Of a stretch of 64,000 nucleotides of DNA, positions 32,831 through 42,384 are shown piece after piece. Within the stretch, counting starts at the first letter, position 1; each line of letters opens with the position of its first letter. The stretch lies in contig NZ_LMUF01000023.1 in NCBI RefSeq assembly GCF_009766085.1, positions 1-64,000 of the forward strand. The letters run 5' to 3'. Made by a program: the position numbers and the translations under genes. This DNA is from Burkholderia sp. S171. GTDB taxonomy: Bacteria > Pseudomonadota > Gammaproteobacteria > Burkholderiales > Burkholderiaceae. The notes under the pieces were generated by a model. It saw only the letters and a program-made list of their open reading frames with translations, was not told the DNA's origin and did no database searches.

Positions 32831-34318
32831 ATGCGTGCTTCCGCTCTCTCGTTGCTGGTGTTGTCTTCGTTGCTTGCGCTCAGTGGCTGCCTGCTCGGAC
32901 CGAACTATCAGCGGCCAGTTGTCGATACACCGCCTTCGTTCCGCTTTGCCGAGTCAGACGCGAAAGATCTCGTCAATACAGCATGGTGGGAACAGTTTCA
33001 GGATCCGGGGTTGAACGCGTTGATCGCCACGGCGTTGGCCGACAACCTGGACGTGAAGACTGCGGCGGCCCGCGTCGAGCAGTTTCGCGGGCAATTCGTG
33101 ACCACGCGTTCGCAATTGTTCCCACAGGTGGCGGCAGGGATCGACGCGCAACGCCAGCGGGTGCCGCTCGGCACGACGGAGTTGCCGCCGGGAGTCGGTT
33201 CGGTGTTCAACCAGTATCAGGCGACGCTCTCCGCATCCTGGGAGATCGATTTCTTCGGCAAGCTGCGCCGGCAGACGGAAGCTGCTCGCGCGAACCTCCT
33301 TGCAAGCGAAGAAGGCCGGCGTGCAACGATCCTGACGCTGGTGTCATCGGTGGCGTCGTCGTATGTGAACTTGCTTTCACTCGACCGCCAGCTCGATATC
33401 GCCAAGTCTACGGTCGCTAGTCGTGGCGCTTCGGTGAGTGTGTTTCAGTTGCGCTTTACGGGCGGCGAAGTGTCGCAAATGGAACTGGCCCAAAGCCAGT
33501 CGGAGTACCAGGCGTCGCTCGCGTCGATTCCGCAGATCGAGTTGCAGATCGCGCAGCAGGAAGACGCGCTGTCCATCCTGCTTGGGCACAACCCCGAGGT
33601 CATTGTGCGTGACCGTGAACTGGACGATCTCGCGTTGCCCGCGGTACCAGCGGGGCTGCCGTCCGAGTTGCTCGAACGCCGTCCCGACCTGCGTCAGGCC
33701 GAGCAAGACCTGGTTGCCGCGAACGCGTTGATCGGCGCGGCGCGTGCGCTCTATTTCCCCTCTATCTCGCTCACCGGTTTGTTCGGCACCGCAAGCGGAC
33801 AGTTCTCTTCGCTCTTCACCGGTCCGGCGCGCGTCTGGTCCTATGCGGGAGCGGTGACGCTGCCGATCTTCACGGCAGGCAGTATCGGCGGTCAGGTAAA
33901 GCAAGCCGAAGCGCAGCAGCAACAAGCGCTGTTTCAGTATCAGAAGGCGATCCAGGTTGCGTTCCAGGAAGTTGCGGACGCGCTCGTGTCGCTGCAGAAA
34001 ACGCGTGAGCAACTGGTGGTGCAGGGCAATCAGGTCGATGCGCTACGCACCTATGCGCGCCTCGCCCGGCTGCGCTTCGAGGGCGGCTATACGAGCTACA
34101 TTGAAGTACTCGATGCCGAACGTAGTCTCTTCAATGCCCAACTGAGTTACGCGCAGACGCAAGGTACGGTGTTCACGTCGACAGTGAGCCTCTACAAGGC
34201 CATGGGGGGCGGCTGGGTCACCGACGCCGAACGCATGACCTCGACCACCTACGACGGGACTACGGCCATGGCGAATCCGCCCGCCGCCGCTTCGCAAACC
34301 GGTGGCGCTGCGCCATGA
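32831..34318 (+). CDS. RND efflux outer-membrane factor (NodT family lipoprotein)
   Basis: A 495-residue outer-membrane channel of the OprM/NodT family with a lipobox (LALSGCLLGPNYQRPVV; Cys near 20). Two outer-membrane efflux repeats follow, marked by WWEQFQDPGLNALIATALADNLD and LLERRPDLRQAEQDLVAANA. It starts one base after the pump stop and overlaps the start of pqiA by four bases, so the efflux and Pqi genes are translationally linked. The C-terminus (PPAAASQTGGAAP) is a flexible tail. Confidence 0.94.
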   Translation: MRASALSLLVLSSLLALSGCLLGPNYQRPVVDTPPSFRFAESDAKDLVNTAWWEQFQDPGLNALIATALADNLDVKTAAARVEQFRGQFVTTRSQLFPQVAAGIDAQRQRVPLGTTELPPGVGSVFNQYQATLSASWEIDFFGKLRRQTEAARANLLASEEGRRATILTLVSSVASSYVNLLSLDRQLDIAKSTVASRGASVSVFQLRFTGGEVSQMELAQSQSEYQASLASIPQIELQIAQQEDALSILLGHNPEVIVRDRELDDLALPAVPAGLPSELLERRPDLRQAEQDLVAANALIGAARALYFPSISLTGLFGTASGQFSSLFTGPARVWSYAGAVTLPIFTAGSIGGQVKQAEAQQQQALFQYQKAIQVAFQEVADALVSLQKTREQLVVQGNQVDALRTYARLARLRFEGGYTSYIEVLDAERSLFNAQLSYAQTQGTVFTSTVSLYKAMGGGWVTDAERMTSTTYDGTTAMANPPAAASQTGGAAP

Positions 34319-35598
34319 ATGCCGCCCGCCTGATCGCGTGTCACGAATGCGACCTGCTGCAGCGCGAGACGGTGCTGACCGGCGGAGCGGTCGCGCGTTG
34401 CCGGCGCTGCGGCGCGACGCTGTATCGAAGCCCGCCCGCAAGCGTAGACCGGGCACTCGCGTTCACTCTTGCTGCAATGGTCCTGTTCGCGGTGGCCAAT
34501 GCCTTCCCGATCGTCGGGCTTTCCGTGAACGGCACGCTCGTCGAGACCACGCTGTTCGGTGCGGCTCGTATCCTGTACGACGACGGCGTTTGGCCGCTCG
34601 CGGGCCTCGTGTTCGTCACGACGCTGCTGATGCCGCTGCTCGACATGGCGGCGGTGACGTATGTGCTTTTGCCTCTGCGCTCAGGGCACGTTCCGCGCCG
34701 GCCCGATATCGTGTTGCGGGTGCTGCGTCGTGTGACGCCATGGGGCATGATCGAAGTGCTGATCCTCGGAATGCTGGTCGCGCTCGTCAAGCTGGCGGCT
34801 ATTGCAACCGTGGTTCCCGGCATCGCCATGTTGGCGTTCGGTGCGGTGATGCTGCTGCTTGCCGCGGCTGCGGCTACCTTCGATCATCACGATATCTGGA
34901 CCCGCATCGACATCGCGCGGAGCACGGTTAGGGCGTCAGTCACACCCGCCACACCCGTCGCGCAGTTCAGCGCCTCGGCACCGACGGCCGCCCGCGCCGG
35001 CCTGTTCGTCTGCCATGACTGCGGCTTGTTATCGAAGCCGGCATCGCACGCGCACGAAGGCCGCTGCCCGCGTTGCGGCTCGCATCTGCACTTTCGCAAG
35101 CCCGGCAGCATTGCACGCACCTGGGCGTTCGTCATTGCCGCGGTGGTCCTCTACATCCCCGCCAATATGCTGCCCGTGATGGACACGAGTTCGCTCTTCG
35201 GCGCGCAAACGGACACGATCCTGAGCGGCGTGGTCTATCTCTGGACGTCAGGCTCGTGGCCGCTTGCGGCCATTGTTTTCATCGCGAGCATTGCGGTGCC
35301 CATGCTCAAGATCATCGCGCTTGTCTTTCTCGTCCTGACGGCGCAATTGCGGTGGCGCTGGCTGCCCGAGAGACGCACGCGCATCTATCGGCTGGTGGAA
35401 CTGGTCGGCCGCTGGTCAATGCTCGATATCTACGTCATCACCATCCTGGTCGCCCTCGTGCAGTTCAACGCGCTCGCGACAATCAAGGCGGGACCCGGCG
35501 CGATCGCATTTGGTGCGGTAGTTGTACTGACGATGTTCGCCGCGATGTCATTCGACCCGCGTCTTATCTGGGACGCCATGGAGCCTGATCATGAATAG
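34315..35598 (+). CDS. pqiA: PqiA family membrane protein
   Basis: A 427-residue integral membrane protein made of two tandem PqiA domains. Each begins with a cytoplasmic zinc-ribbon: ACHECDLLQ with CRRCGATLY near the N-terminus, and VCHDCGLLS with CPRCGSHLHFRKPGS near residue 235. Each is followed by four membrane segments. PqiA is the inner-membrane partner of the MCE protein PqiB in envelope lipid transport. Start and end both overlap neighbours. Confidence 0.9.
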   Translation: MNAARLIACHECDLLQRETVLTGGAVARCRRCGATLYRSPPASVDRALAFTLAAMVLFAVANAFPIVGLSVNGTLVETTLFGAARILYDDGVWPLAGLVFVTTLLMPLLDMAAVTYVLLPLRSGHVPRRPDIVLRVLRRVTPWGMIEVLILGMLVALVKLAAIATVVPGIAMLAFGAVMLLLAAAAATFDHHDIWTRIDIARSTVRASVTPATPVAQFSASAPTAARAGLFVCHDCGLLSKPASHAHEGRCPRCGSHLHFRKPGSIARTWAFVIAAVVLYIPANMLPVMDTSSLFGAQTDTILSGVVYLWTSGSWPLAAIVFIASIAVPMLKIIALVFLVLTAQLRWRWLPERRTRIYRLVELVGRWSMLDIYVITILVALVQFNALATIKAGPGAIAFGAVVVLTMFAAMSFDPRLIWDAMEPDHE

Positions 35599-37219
35599 GC
35601 CGCCCGATTTCCCCGAAGCGGTCGCCACACCTCGCTCACGCTGGCGCGTGCAGCTTGTGTGGCTCGTGCCGCTGGTGGCGGTATTGATCGGCGGCTGGCT
35701 CGCGGTGCAGTCGATCCTCGAAAAAGGTCCGACGATCACCATCAGCTTCATTAGCGGTGAAGGCCTGGAAGCGGGCAAGACCAAGATCAAATTCAAGAAC
35801 GTGGATATTGGCGTGATCAAGAAAGTTGTCTTGTCGCCTGATCACAAACGGGTCATAGCCAGCGCCGAAGTGAACCGCGACGCCACGAACATGCTGGCCG
35901 ACGATACCCGCTTCTGGGTCGTGCGCCCGCGCATATCCGGCGGCACGGTGTCGGGTATTGGCACGCTGCTGTCAGGCTCGTTCATTGGCATGGACATTGG
36001 TTCGAAGAGCGAGACTCGCCGCGATTTCACCGGGCTGGAGTCGCCACCCGTGTTTTCGGCCGGCGTACCCGGACGGGAGTTCGTGCTCAAGAGCGAGAAC
36101 ATGGGTTCGCTTGATATTGGCTCGCCGGTGTTTTACAGGCGGCTGCAGGTCGGCCAGATCACCTCTTATGCACTCGACCCCGACGGCGCCGGCATGACGC
36201 TGCACGTCTTCGTCAATGCGCCCTACGACAAATACGTGTCGGACAACACGCGCTTCTGGCACGCGAGCGGTGTCGACGTGACGCTGGATACAAGCGGCGT
36301 GAAGATCAATACCGAATCACTGGTGTCGATCCTGATTGGCGGCCTGGCATTCGAGGATCCGCCAAACGTGGCCGACAAATCCGTCAAGCCCGAAGCTGCG
36401 GCGCAGCGCCAGTTCGAGCTTTTCAGCGACCGCGCCGAGGCGATGAAGCGGCACGACACTATCGTCGACACCTATGTACTGAACTTCAAGGAGTCGGTGC
36501 GCGGCTTGACCGTTGGCGCGCCCATCGATTTTCGGGGTATCGTCGTCGGCGAGGTGGCGGCGATCTATACCCACTTTGACCCGGTCAAAAAGGAGTTCAG
36601 CATTCCGGTCGTGATACGTATTTTCCCCGAGCGCTTCACCACGCGCTATGACTCGGACACGAAGGAAGAAGCGGCCGGAAACGGCGGCCGGGTCGCACCG
36701 GATCGCAAGGTGTTCGTCGAGTATCTGGTCGCTCACGGTTTGCGCGCCCAGTTGAAAACGGCAAGCCTCCTGACGGGCCAACTTTATGTAGCCGTAGATT
36801 TCTTTCCGGCTGCTTCGAAGGCCTCGATGGACTGGAGCAAGAGTCCGCCTGAATTGCCGACCGTTCCGGGCAACCTGCAGGGGCTGCAGGATTCGATCAC
36901 CAGTCTGGTCGCGAAGTTGAACAAGATTCCGTTCGAAACGATCGGCAACGACTTGCACCAGACGCTGGCGGACGCGGACGGTCTGCTCAAGACGCTCAAC
37001 ACTCAAGTCGCGCCGGAGGCGCGTGCCACGCTGGCCGCTGCGCACGAAGCGCTCGTCTCGGCCAACAGCACGTTGCAACCGAATTCCCCGCTGGCGCAAA
37101 GCACCGTTGACACCATGCGTGAATTGTCGCGCACGGCCGCGTCGTTCCGTGCGCTCGCCGACTATCTTGAGCGCCATCCCGAAGCGCTGCTTCGCGGCAA
37201 GACGGAGGACAAGAAGTGA
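35591..37219 (+). CDS. pqiB: PqiB family MCE-domain protein
   Basis: A 542-residue protein with one N-terminal membrane helix (LVWLVPLVAVLIGGWLAVQSI) and three MCE domains, at about 45-135, 160-255 and 290-395. The repeated strands are seen in GLEAGKTKIKFKNVDIGVI, DIGSPVFYRRLQVGQI and TVGAPIDFRGIVVGEV. The remaining 130 residues are helical, expected to form the needle-like tube. PqiB bridges inner and outer membranes for lipid movement. It overlaps pqiA by 8 nt and pqiC by 1 nt. Confidence 0.92.
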   Translation: MNRPPDFPEAVATPRSRWRVQLVWLVPLVAVLIGGWLAVQSILEKGPTITISFISGEGLEAGKTKIKFKNVDIGVIKKVVLSPDHKRVIASAEVNRDATNMLADDTRFWVVRPRISGGTVSGIGTLLSGSFIGMDIGSKSETRRDFTGLESPPVFSAGVPGREFVLKSENMGSLDIGSPVFYRRLQVGQITSYALDPDGAGMTLHVFVNAPYDKYVSDNTRFWHASGVDVTLDTSGVKINTESLVSILIGGLAFEDPPNVADKSVKPEAAAQRQFELFSDRAEAMKRHDTIVDTYVLNFKESVRGLTVGAPIDFRGIVVGEVAAIYTHFDPVKKEFSIPVVIRIFPERFTTRYDSDTKEEAAGNGGRVAPDRKVFVEYLVAHGLRAQLKTASLLTGQLYVAVDFFPAASKASMDWSKSPPELPTVPGNLQGLQDSITSLVAKLNKIPFETIGNDLHQTLADADGLLKTLNTQVAPEARATLAAAHEALVSANSTLQPNSPLAQSTVDTMRELSRTAASFRALADYLERHPEALLRGKTEDKK

Positions 37220-37818
37220 TGCGAACCCTCTTAACGACAGCCGTGGTGCTCGCGGCGGCACTTGCCAACGGATGCACGACTTCGCCTCAGGCGAGCTTCT
37301 ATACGTTGAGCGCGGAGGGTCCGCAGGTGCAGACCGGAGACAGCGCGCCGGCCCCCATTCCAACGTGGGCTATCGTGATGGGCGCGGTCACGGTACCGGA
37401 GATTGTCGATCGCCCGCAGTTCGTGATGCGAGCCGACGTCAACCGGATCACGCTCGACGAGTTCTCCCGATGGGCGGAGCCGCTGAAGAGTCAGATCCGG
37501 CGGGTTATCGCGGCTGACCTTGCAGTGCAGTTTCCAGGCGCGCTCGTGTCCGCCTTTCCGCAAAATATGGACCCCGCGGTGACGTACGTCGTATCCATCG
37601 ATGTAGAGAGCTTCGAGTCGGCGCCCGACGTGGCGGCGGTCTCAGTACTGTGGTCGGTGAAGCCGCCGAAGGAGGGCGCGCCGGTAAGCGGGCGTACCGT
37701 AATCAGCGTGCAGACGGGCGCGCAGGGTAACGACGCGCTCGTTGCGGCCCAAAGCAAGGCGATGGCGGCGGTCAGCAATGCCGTCGCCGCAGCGATCCGC
37801 ACGATACGTCGGCCGTGA
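37219..37818 (+). CDS. pqiC: PqiC family lipoprotein (ABC-type auxiliary)
   Basis: A 199-residue lipoprotein. The lipobox lies in ALANGCTTSPQASFYTL (Cys near 19), and SPQASFYTL is the usual opening of the family. The body includes PEIVDRPQFVMRADVNRITLDEFSRWAEPL, the PqiC/YmbA signature. I chose the ATG at 37219, with GGAGG upstream. PqiC sits at the outer membrane and docks the PqiB tube. Confidence 0.9.
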   Translation: MRTLLTTAVVLAAALANGCTTSPQASFYTLSAEGPQVQTGDSAPAPIPTWAIVMGAVTVPEIVDRPQFVMRADVNRITLDEFSRWAEPLKSQIRRVIAADLAVQFPGALVSAFPQNMDPAVTYVVSIDVESFESAPDVAAVSVLWSVKPPKEGAPVSGRTVISVQTGAQGNDALVAAQSKAMAAVSNAVAAAIRTIRRP

Positions 37819-37834
37819 CCAGGGGACCTGATGT

Positions 37835-39010
37835 ATGGAAGGGATGCTGATCGACGTCGTGATTTTTTTGGCAGCGGCGCTCATCGCCGTCCCTCTGTCC
37901 GTGCGGCTGGGGTTTGGCTCTGTGCTCGGCTATCTGCTCGCGGGTGTGGCGATCGGCCCGTGGGTGCTCAGGCTCGTCACTGATGTAGACGCGATCCTCC
38001 ACTTCGCTGAACTGGGAATAGTATTGATGATGTTCGTGATCGGCCTCGAAATGCAGGTCGAAAAGCTATGGGCCATACGCCGTACGATCTTCGGCTACGG
38101 CGGAGCGCAGATGGCCCTGTGCGCGTTGGTCCTGACAGCAACGTTCCTGGTTTTCGGCTCGCCGTGGCGCGTTGCGCTGACCGGCGGCCTTGCACTGGCG
38201 TTGTCGTCTACCGCGATGGTGATCGCTGAACTCCAGACACACAAGCTGATGGATACGCCGGCCGGCCGGGCAGGATTTGGCATCCTGCTGTTTCAGGACA
38301 TGGCCGCGATTCCGCTGATTGCGCTTCTGCCGCTGCTGGGACCGGCGGTGGCCAATGCCGCCGCCGAACCAGGCTGGCTTGTCACATTGAAAGCGCTGGC
38401 GATGCTCGCGGCAGTCGTGCTCGCCGGACGCTTCCTATTGCGTTTTTTGCTTCGAGTGATCAAGCGGACCGGCGTGCCCGAGGTGTTCACCGCCTTTGCC
38501 TTGCTCTGGGTGATCGGGATTGCGCTGCTCATGCAGAGCGTCCATTTATCGATGTCTCTCGGTGCGTTCGTCGCCGGCATGTTGCTTGCAGATTCGGAAT
38601 ATCGCCATGAGATCGAGATCGATATGGCGCCGTTCAAGGGCTTGTTGCTGGGCTTGTTCTTCATTGCGGTGGGGATGTCGATCGACTTCGGCGTGCTGGC
38701 GCGGGAACCCATGCTGGTCGCTGCGCTGGTGGTGGTGCTCGTGGGCATCAAGACGGTTGCGCTGTGGCTGCTCGCAGGCCGCTTCGAAGTCCCGGCCGGT
38801 CAACGTACCTACTTCGCAGTGCTGCTGTCACAAGGCGGGGAATTTGCGTTCGTGGTGCTGGCGGCATCATTGGCGGCGAACGTGATCGACCAACGCTTGT
38901 CGTCGCTCGTGACCCTGGTGGTCACATTGTCGATGGTCACGACACCGCTTCTGCTACTCATCCATCAGCGACTCCGGATACCGTCCGTTCGCGAGAATCC
39001 GGACACTTAG
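37835..39010 (+). CDS. CPA2-family cation:proton antiporter (KefB/KefC-like membrane domain only)
   Basis: A 391-residue antiporter with about 12 membrane segments. Family text includes LGYLLAGVAIGPWVL, ELGIVLMMFVIGLEM, ALSSTAMVIAELQ and LLSQGGEFAFVVLAASL. KefB and KefC are about 600 residues because of a C-terminal RCK (TrkA-N) domain; here the protein ends soon after the last helix, so ligand gating is absent or supplied in trans. It starts 16 nt after pqiC and is probably the last gene of the efflux-Pqi operon. Ion specificity is not readable. Confidence 0.85.
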   Translation: MEGMLIDVVIFLAAALIAVPLSVRLGFGSVLGYLLAGVAIGPWVLRLVTDVDAILHFAELGIVLMMFVIGLEMQVEKLWAIRRTIFGYGGAQMALCALVLTATFLVFGSPWRVALTGGLALALSSTAMVIAELQTHKLMDTPAGRAGFGILLFQDMAAIPLIALLPLLGPAVANAAAEPGWLVTLKALAMLAAVVLAGRFLLRFLLRVIKRTGVPEVFTAFALLWVIGIALLMQSVHLSMSLGAFVAGMLLADSEYRHEIEIDMAPFKGLLLGLFFIAVGMSIDFGVLAREPMLVAALVVVLVGIKTVALWLLAGRFEVPAGQRTYFAVLLSQGGEFAFVVLAASLAANVIDQRLSSLVTLVVTLSMVTTPLLLLIHQRLRIPSVRENPDT

Positions 39011-39046
39011 GGTGCGTCGCACGAGTGACATACAGGCCTTGCGACG

Positions 39047-39748
39047 TCAAGCCTCATTCGTACCGGAGCCACCGCCCGCAACATGCAGTGACACGAGTCG
39101 CGCAAGCACGATCGCCGGATAAAGCTGTCCGATCAACGCCTCGAGAATCGCAAGCGACCGCGCTGCGTGGGCGACCGGCGTGATGTCGCCATAGCCCAAT
39201 GTGGTAAGCGTGACGAAGCTGAAGTAGATCCAGGATGAGCGATCCAGTGAATCACTGTCGTCCGTCTTTCCGGCGTAGGCTCCCGGTACATGGATGTTGA
39301 TAAGTTGATACGCCTCCGCCCAGACAACCCCGATCAATACGTAAAGCGCGATGGCGCCCAGGATCCGGTCGAACGTCACCACGCCGGCGCCAAAGACCTT
39401 GATGCCGATCACCAGGCAAAGAATGGCAAGCGAAAAGAGCGCGGTCTCATCACGCAGCCCGGGCGTCTTTCCCGGCGGATAGAACCATCCTGTCCAGCGC
39501 ACCAGGATCGCTACGCCTGCGACCAGCGCGATCGCCACGAACAGCCGATGATGGTCCGATACTGTCGCTACGCCGCTTATCAGGATCATTGAGAGGAGCA
39601 CGTCTCTCACTATTTGCGCGAAGACGCTGCCCGGTGCGATGGTAAAGGGCACGACGAACACGTTAAGCGCGAGTAGCACCAGGAGCGCCACCATGCTGCC
39701 GATGCGCAGTTGTACGCTCCGATCACGCCACCGTTGCGCGTATGCCAT
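39047..39748 (-). CDS. Potassium-channel family protein (Ion_trans_2)
   Basis: A 233-residue membrane protein with about six hydrophobic segments. The pore loop before the last helix carries the potassium filter TTLGYGDI in YFSFVTLTTLGYGDITPV. No cytoplasmic RCK domain is present. AGGAG lies about 11 nt before the ATG. It is convergent with the CPA2 gene. Confidence 0.83.
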   Translation of the reverse strand: MAYAQRWRDRSVQLRIGSMVALLVLLALNVFVVPFTIAPGSVFAQIVRDVLLSMILISGVATVSDHHRLFVAIALVAGVAILVRWTGWFYPPGKTPGLRDETALFSLAILCLVIGIKVFGAGVVTFDRILGAIALYVLIGVVWAEAYQLINIHVPGAYAGKTDDSDSLDRSSWIYFSFVTLTTLGYGDITPVAHAARSLAILEALIGQLYPAIVLARLVSLHVAGGGSGTNEA

Positions 39749-39940
39749 CTCGCTTCACTCCTGCCTCATGTGTCTGACGATGGTCAGTGGCCGCTTTCAA
39801 ACGACATTGAAAACCGGTATCAATGACTCCGCCGGTGCACTATCATCATGTCTGGAAGAAACGCTGCGCCCGAATGAACACACCACTCGGCGCCGGCTTT
39901 GGCCTTCACGAGTTGATGCGCAGACAACGGACCGGGTATT

Positions 39941-41155
39941 GTGATCGGCAACGTGATTCGCAAGGGGACCGACGGCATTGCCGACTTCCTTAAACTGGAA
40001 TCGGCGGGCGGTTTGCTGCTCGTGGCCGCAGCCGCACTCGCGCTGGTCTTCAGCAACTCCCCGTTTCGACACGCGTACGACGACCTGCTGAAAATCCCTG
40101 TACAGATAAGCTTCGGATCATTCGCGGTGGCGAAGCCGCTTCTACTGTGGATCAACGACGGTTTGATGGCCATCTTCTTCCTCCTGGTCGGACTGGAGGT
40201 CAAGCGCGAGGTGATTGAAGGTGAACTGTCTACGCCTGCGCAGATAGTGCTGCCTGTCGTTGCCGGGTTGGGCGGAATGGTCGTGCCGGCACTCATCTAT
40301 TTCATTTTCAACCGCGGAAATGGCGCGGCCTTGAATGGCTGGGCGATTCCCACGGCCACGGACATTGCGTTTGCGCTCGGCGTTCTTTCCCTGCTCGGCA
40401 AGCGGGTCCCGGTGTCGCTCAAGATATTCCTGACCGCAGTGGCAATCGCGGACGATTTGGGCGCGATCGTCATCATTGCGCTGTTTTATACCGCTGAGCT
40501 TTCCATCGCAATGCTTTTTTTGGCGGCCGTGGCCATAGCGGTTCTGATCGCCTTGAACCTGCGGAAAGTCACGCGAATTGCGCCTTACATGATCGTTGGC
40601 GTGATCTTGTGGGTATTCGTTCTGAAGTCGGGTGTTCACGCCACGCTCGCAGGCGTGGCGATCGCTTTCGCGGTGCCGTTGAAAACGAAAAACGCACAAG
40701 GCACTGCTCCGCTCCACCAACTTGAACACAGTCTCCACCCCTGGGTGGCCTTTGGCGTGTTGCCGGTCTTCGCTTTTGCGAACGCGGGCGTCTCGTTCGC
40801 CGGCGTGACGCTGAGCGCGCTGGCACAGCCACTACCCCTCGGCATTGCCGTGGGCCTTTTTGCTGGAAAGCTCTGCGGCGTTTGCGGGGCAAGCGCCATA
40901 TTGATTCGGCTCGGCCTGGCCAAGCTTCCAGAGGACGCCAGTTGGCTCCAACTGATTGGTATTGCCGCGCTGTGTGGCGTCGGTTTCACCATGAGCCTGT
41001 TCATCGGCTCACTCGCTTTCGACAGCCCCGACTATTTCACGCCGCTCCGGTTGGGCGTGATCGCGGGTTCTACGCTATCGGGTGTGACCGGTTATCTGTT
41101 GCTCAGGTTCGCGCCGGGTCATTCCAGGTTGACCCCATCGCGCATGGAAAACTAA
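39941..41155 (+). CDS. nhaA: Na+/H+ antiporter NhaA
   Basis: A 404-residue NhaA. It shows the N-terminal [20 protein letters not shown], the [16 protein letters not shown] signature, and the ion-binding aspartate pair in [12 protein letters not shown]. The end ([17 protein letters not shown]) is also diagnostic. The start is a GTG at 39941 with no strong ribosome site. NhaA exchanges two protons for one sodium ion across the inner membrane and matters at alkaline pH. The gltS gene follows 27 bp later and is itself sodium-coupled. Confidence 0.93.
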   Translation: MIGNVIRKGTDGIADFLKLESAGGLLLVAAAALALVFSNSPFRHAYDDLLKIPVQISFGSFAVAKPLLLWINDGLMAIFFLLVGLEVKREVIEGELSTPAQIVLPVVAGLGGMVVPALIYFIFNRGNGAALNGWAIPTATDIAFALGVLSLLGKRVPVSLKIFLTAVAIADDLGAIVIIALFYTAELSIAMLFLAAVAIAVLIALNLRKVTRIAPYMIVGVILWVFVLKSGVHATLAGVAIAFAVPLKTKNAQGTAPLHQLEHSLHPWVAFGVLPVFAFANAGVSFAGVTLSALAQPLPLGIAVGLFAGKLCGVCGASAILIRLGLAKLPEDASWLQLIGIAALCGVGFTMSLFIGSLAFDSPDYFTPLRLGVIAGSTLSGVTGYLLLRFAPGHSRLTPSRMEN

Positions 41156-41182
41156 TCGGTCTCTCGACAGGAGAAGCGCATC

Positions 41183-42382
41183 GTGACCCTCGACACCCTG
41201 GAAACGCTGATGGCCGCTTCCCTCGTTCTTTTGCTGGGGCGCATGATCCTCGCCAGGACCGCGATACTGCGGACCTACAGTATTCCCGAGCCGGTTGTCG
41301 GCGGACTGCTGGTCGCCGTCCTGGCGTTCGCGTTACGCGCGGTTTTTAAACTCGACGTACGTTTTGACACAACGCTGCAAACGCCGCTGATGCTCACGTT
41401 CTTCGCCACGATCGGTCTCAATGCGGATCTGGCAGGGCTGAAAGCCGGCGGGCGTTCGCTGATTATGTTTCTCGGCGCTGTAGTGGGCTTGCTGGTGATG
41501 CAGGATGCGCTGGGTCTGGTCCTTGCCTGGGCGTTGGGACAAGAGCGTCTCCTGGGCCTGCTCGGGGCGTCTGTCACCCTCTCCGGCGGTCATGGCACCG
41601 GTGCCGCTTGGGCGAAGGTGTTCGCGGAACGTCACGGGCTCGCGTCAGCGACGGAGATTGCCATTGCCTGCGCGACGTTCGGCTTGATACTCGGGGGATT
41701 GATCGGTGGTCCGGTCGCGCGTTTTCTGATTACACGCCACAGCCTGGTCCCAAATCCGGAATCCAACGCCGCCGGCCTGAGCGGTTTTGAGCAACCCAAG
41801 GCTGTTCGCCCGATCACGGCGATGGCTGTCATCGAGACAATAGCGCTGATTGCCGTTTGCCTCGCGGTCGGCTCGGCGCTTGCAGTATGGCTGGCAGGCA
41901 CGGCACTCGAGTTACCCGCGTTCGTGTGCGTCCTGTTCGTCGGCGTTGTTCTGCGTAACGGTCTCGCCTTGCGTGGCTGGTATCAGGTCTTCGAGGACGA
42001 AGTGTCGCTCCTTGGGAATGTCAGCCTCGGACTGTTCCTGGCGATCGCGCTGATGAGCCTGCGCCTGGGGGACCTGGCCTCGCTTGCGCTGCCGCTCTTC
42101 GCCATCCTGATCGTGCAGGCGATCGCCATGGCCGCCTACGCCATCTTCGTCACCTTCCGGGTCATGGGGCGCAACTATGACGCCGCGGTGCTGGCTGCCG
42201 GGCATTGTGGTTTCGGCCTTGGGGCTACGCCGACGGCGATCGCCAACATGCAGGCCATCACGGAGCGGTTTGGCCCTTCGCATCTGGCCTTTCTGGTGGT
42301 GCCCATGGTAGGCGCGTTCTTTATCGACATTGCGAACGCGATCGTCATCAAGTTGTTTCTGCTGCTGCCCATTTACGGATAA
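41183..42382 (+). CDS. gltS: Sodium/glutamate symporter
   Basis: A 399-residue GltS-type carrier with about ten membrane segments in two halves. Signature stretches are LLGASVTLSGGHGTGAAWA and LAAGHCGFGLGATPTAIANMQA. The start is GTG at 41183 after AGGAGA. It takes up glutamate with sodium. Its position 27 bp after nhaA suggests shared transcription, with NhaA keeping the sodium gradient. Its stop lies two bases from the stop of the convergent gene. Confidence 0.92.
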   Translation: MTLDTLETLMAASLVLLLGRMILARTAILRTYSIPEPVVGGLLVAVLAFALRAVFKLDVRFDTTLQTPLMLTFFATIGLNADLAGLKAGGRSLIMFLGAVVGLLVMQDALGLVLAWALGQERLLGLLGASVTLSGGHGTGAAWAKVFAERHGLASATEIAIACATFGLILGGLIGGPVARFLITRHSLVPNPESNAAGLSGFEQPKAVRPITAMAVIETIALIAVCLAVGSALAVWLAGTALELPAFVCVLFVGVVLRNGLALRGWYQVFEDEVSLLGNVSLGLFLAIALMSLRLGDLASLALPLFAILIVQAIAMAAYAIFVTFRVMGRNYDAAVLAAGHCGFGLGATPTAIANMQAITERFGPSHLAFLVVPMVGAFFIDIANAIVIKLFLLLPIYG

Positions 42383-42384
42383 AG

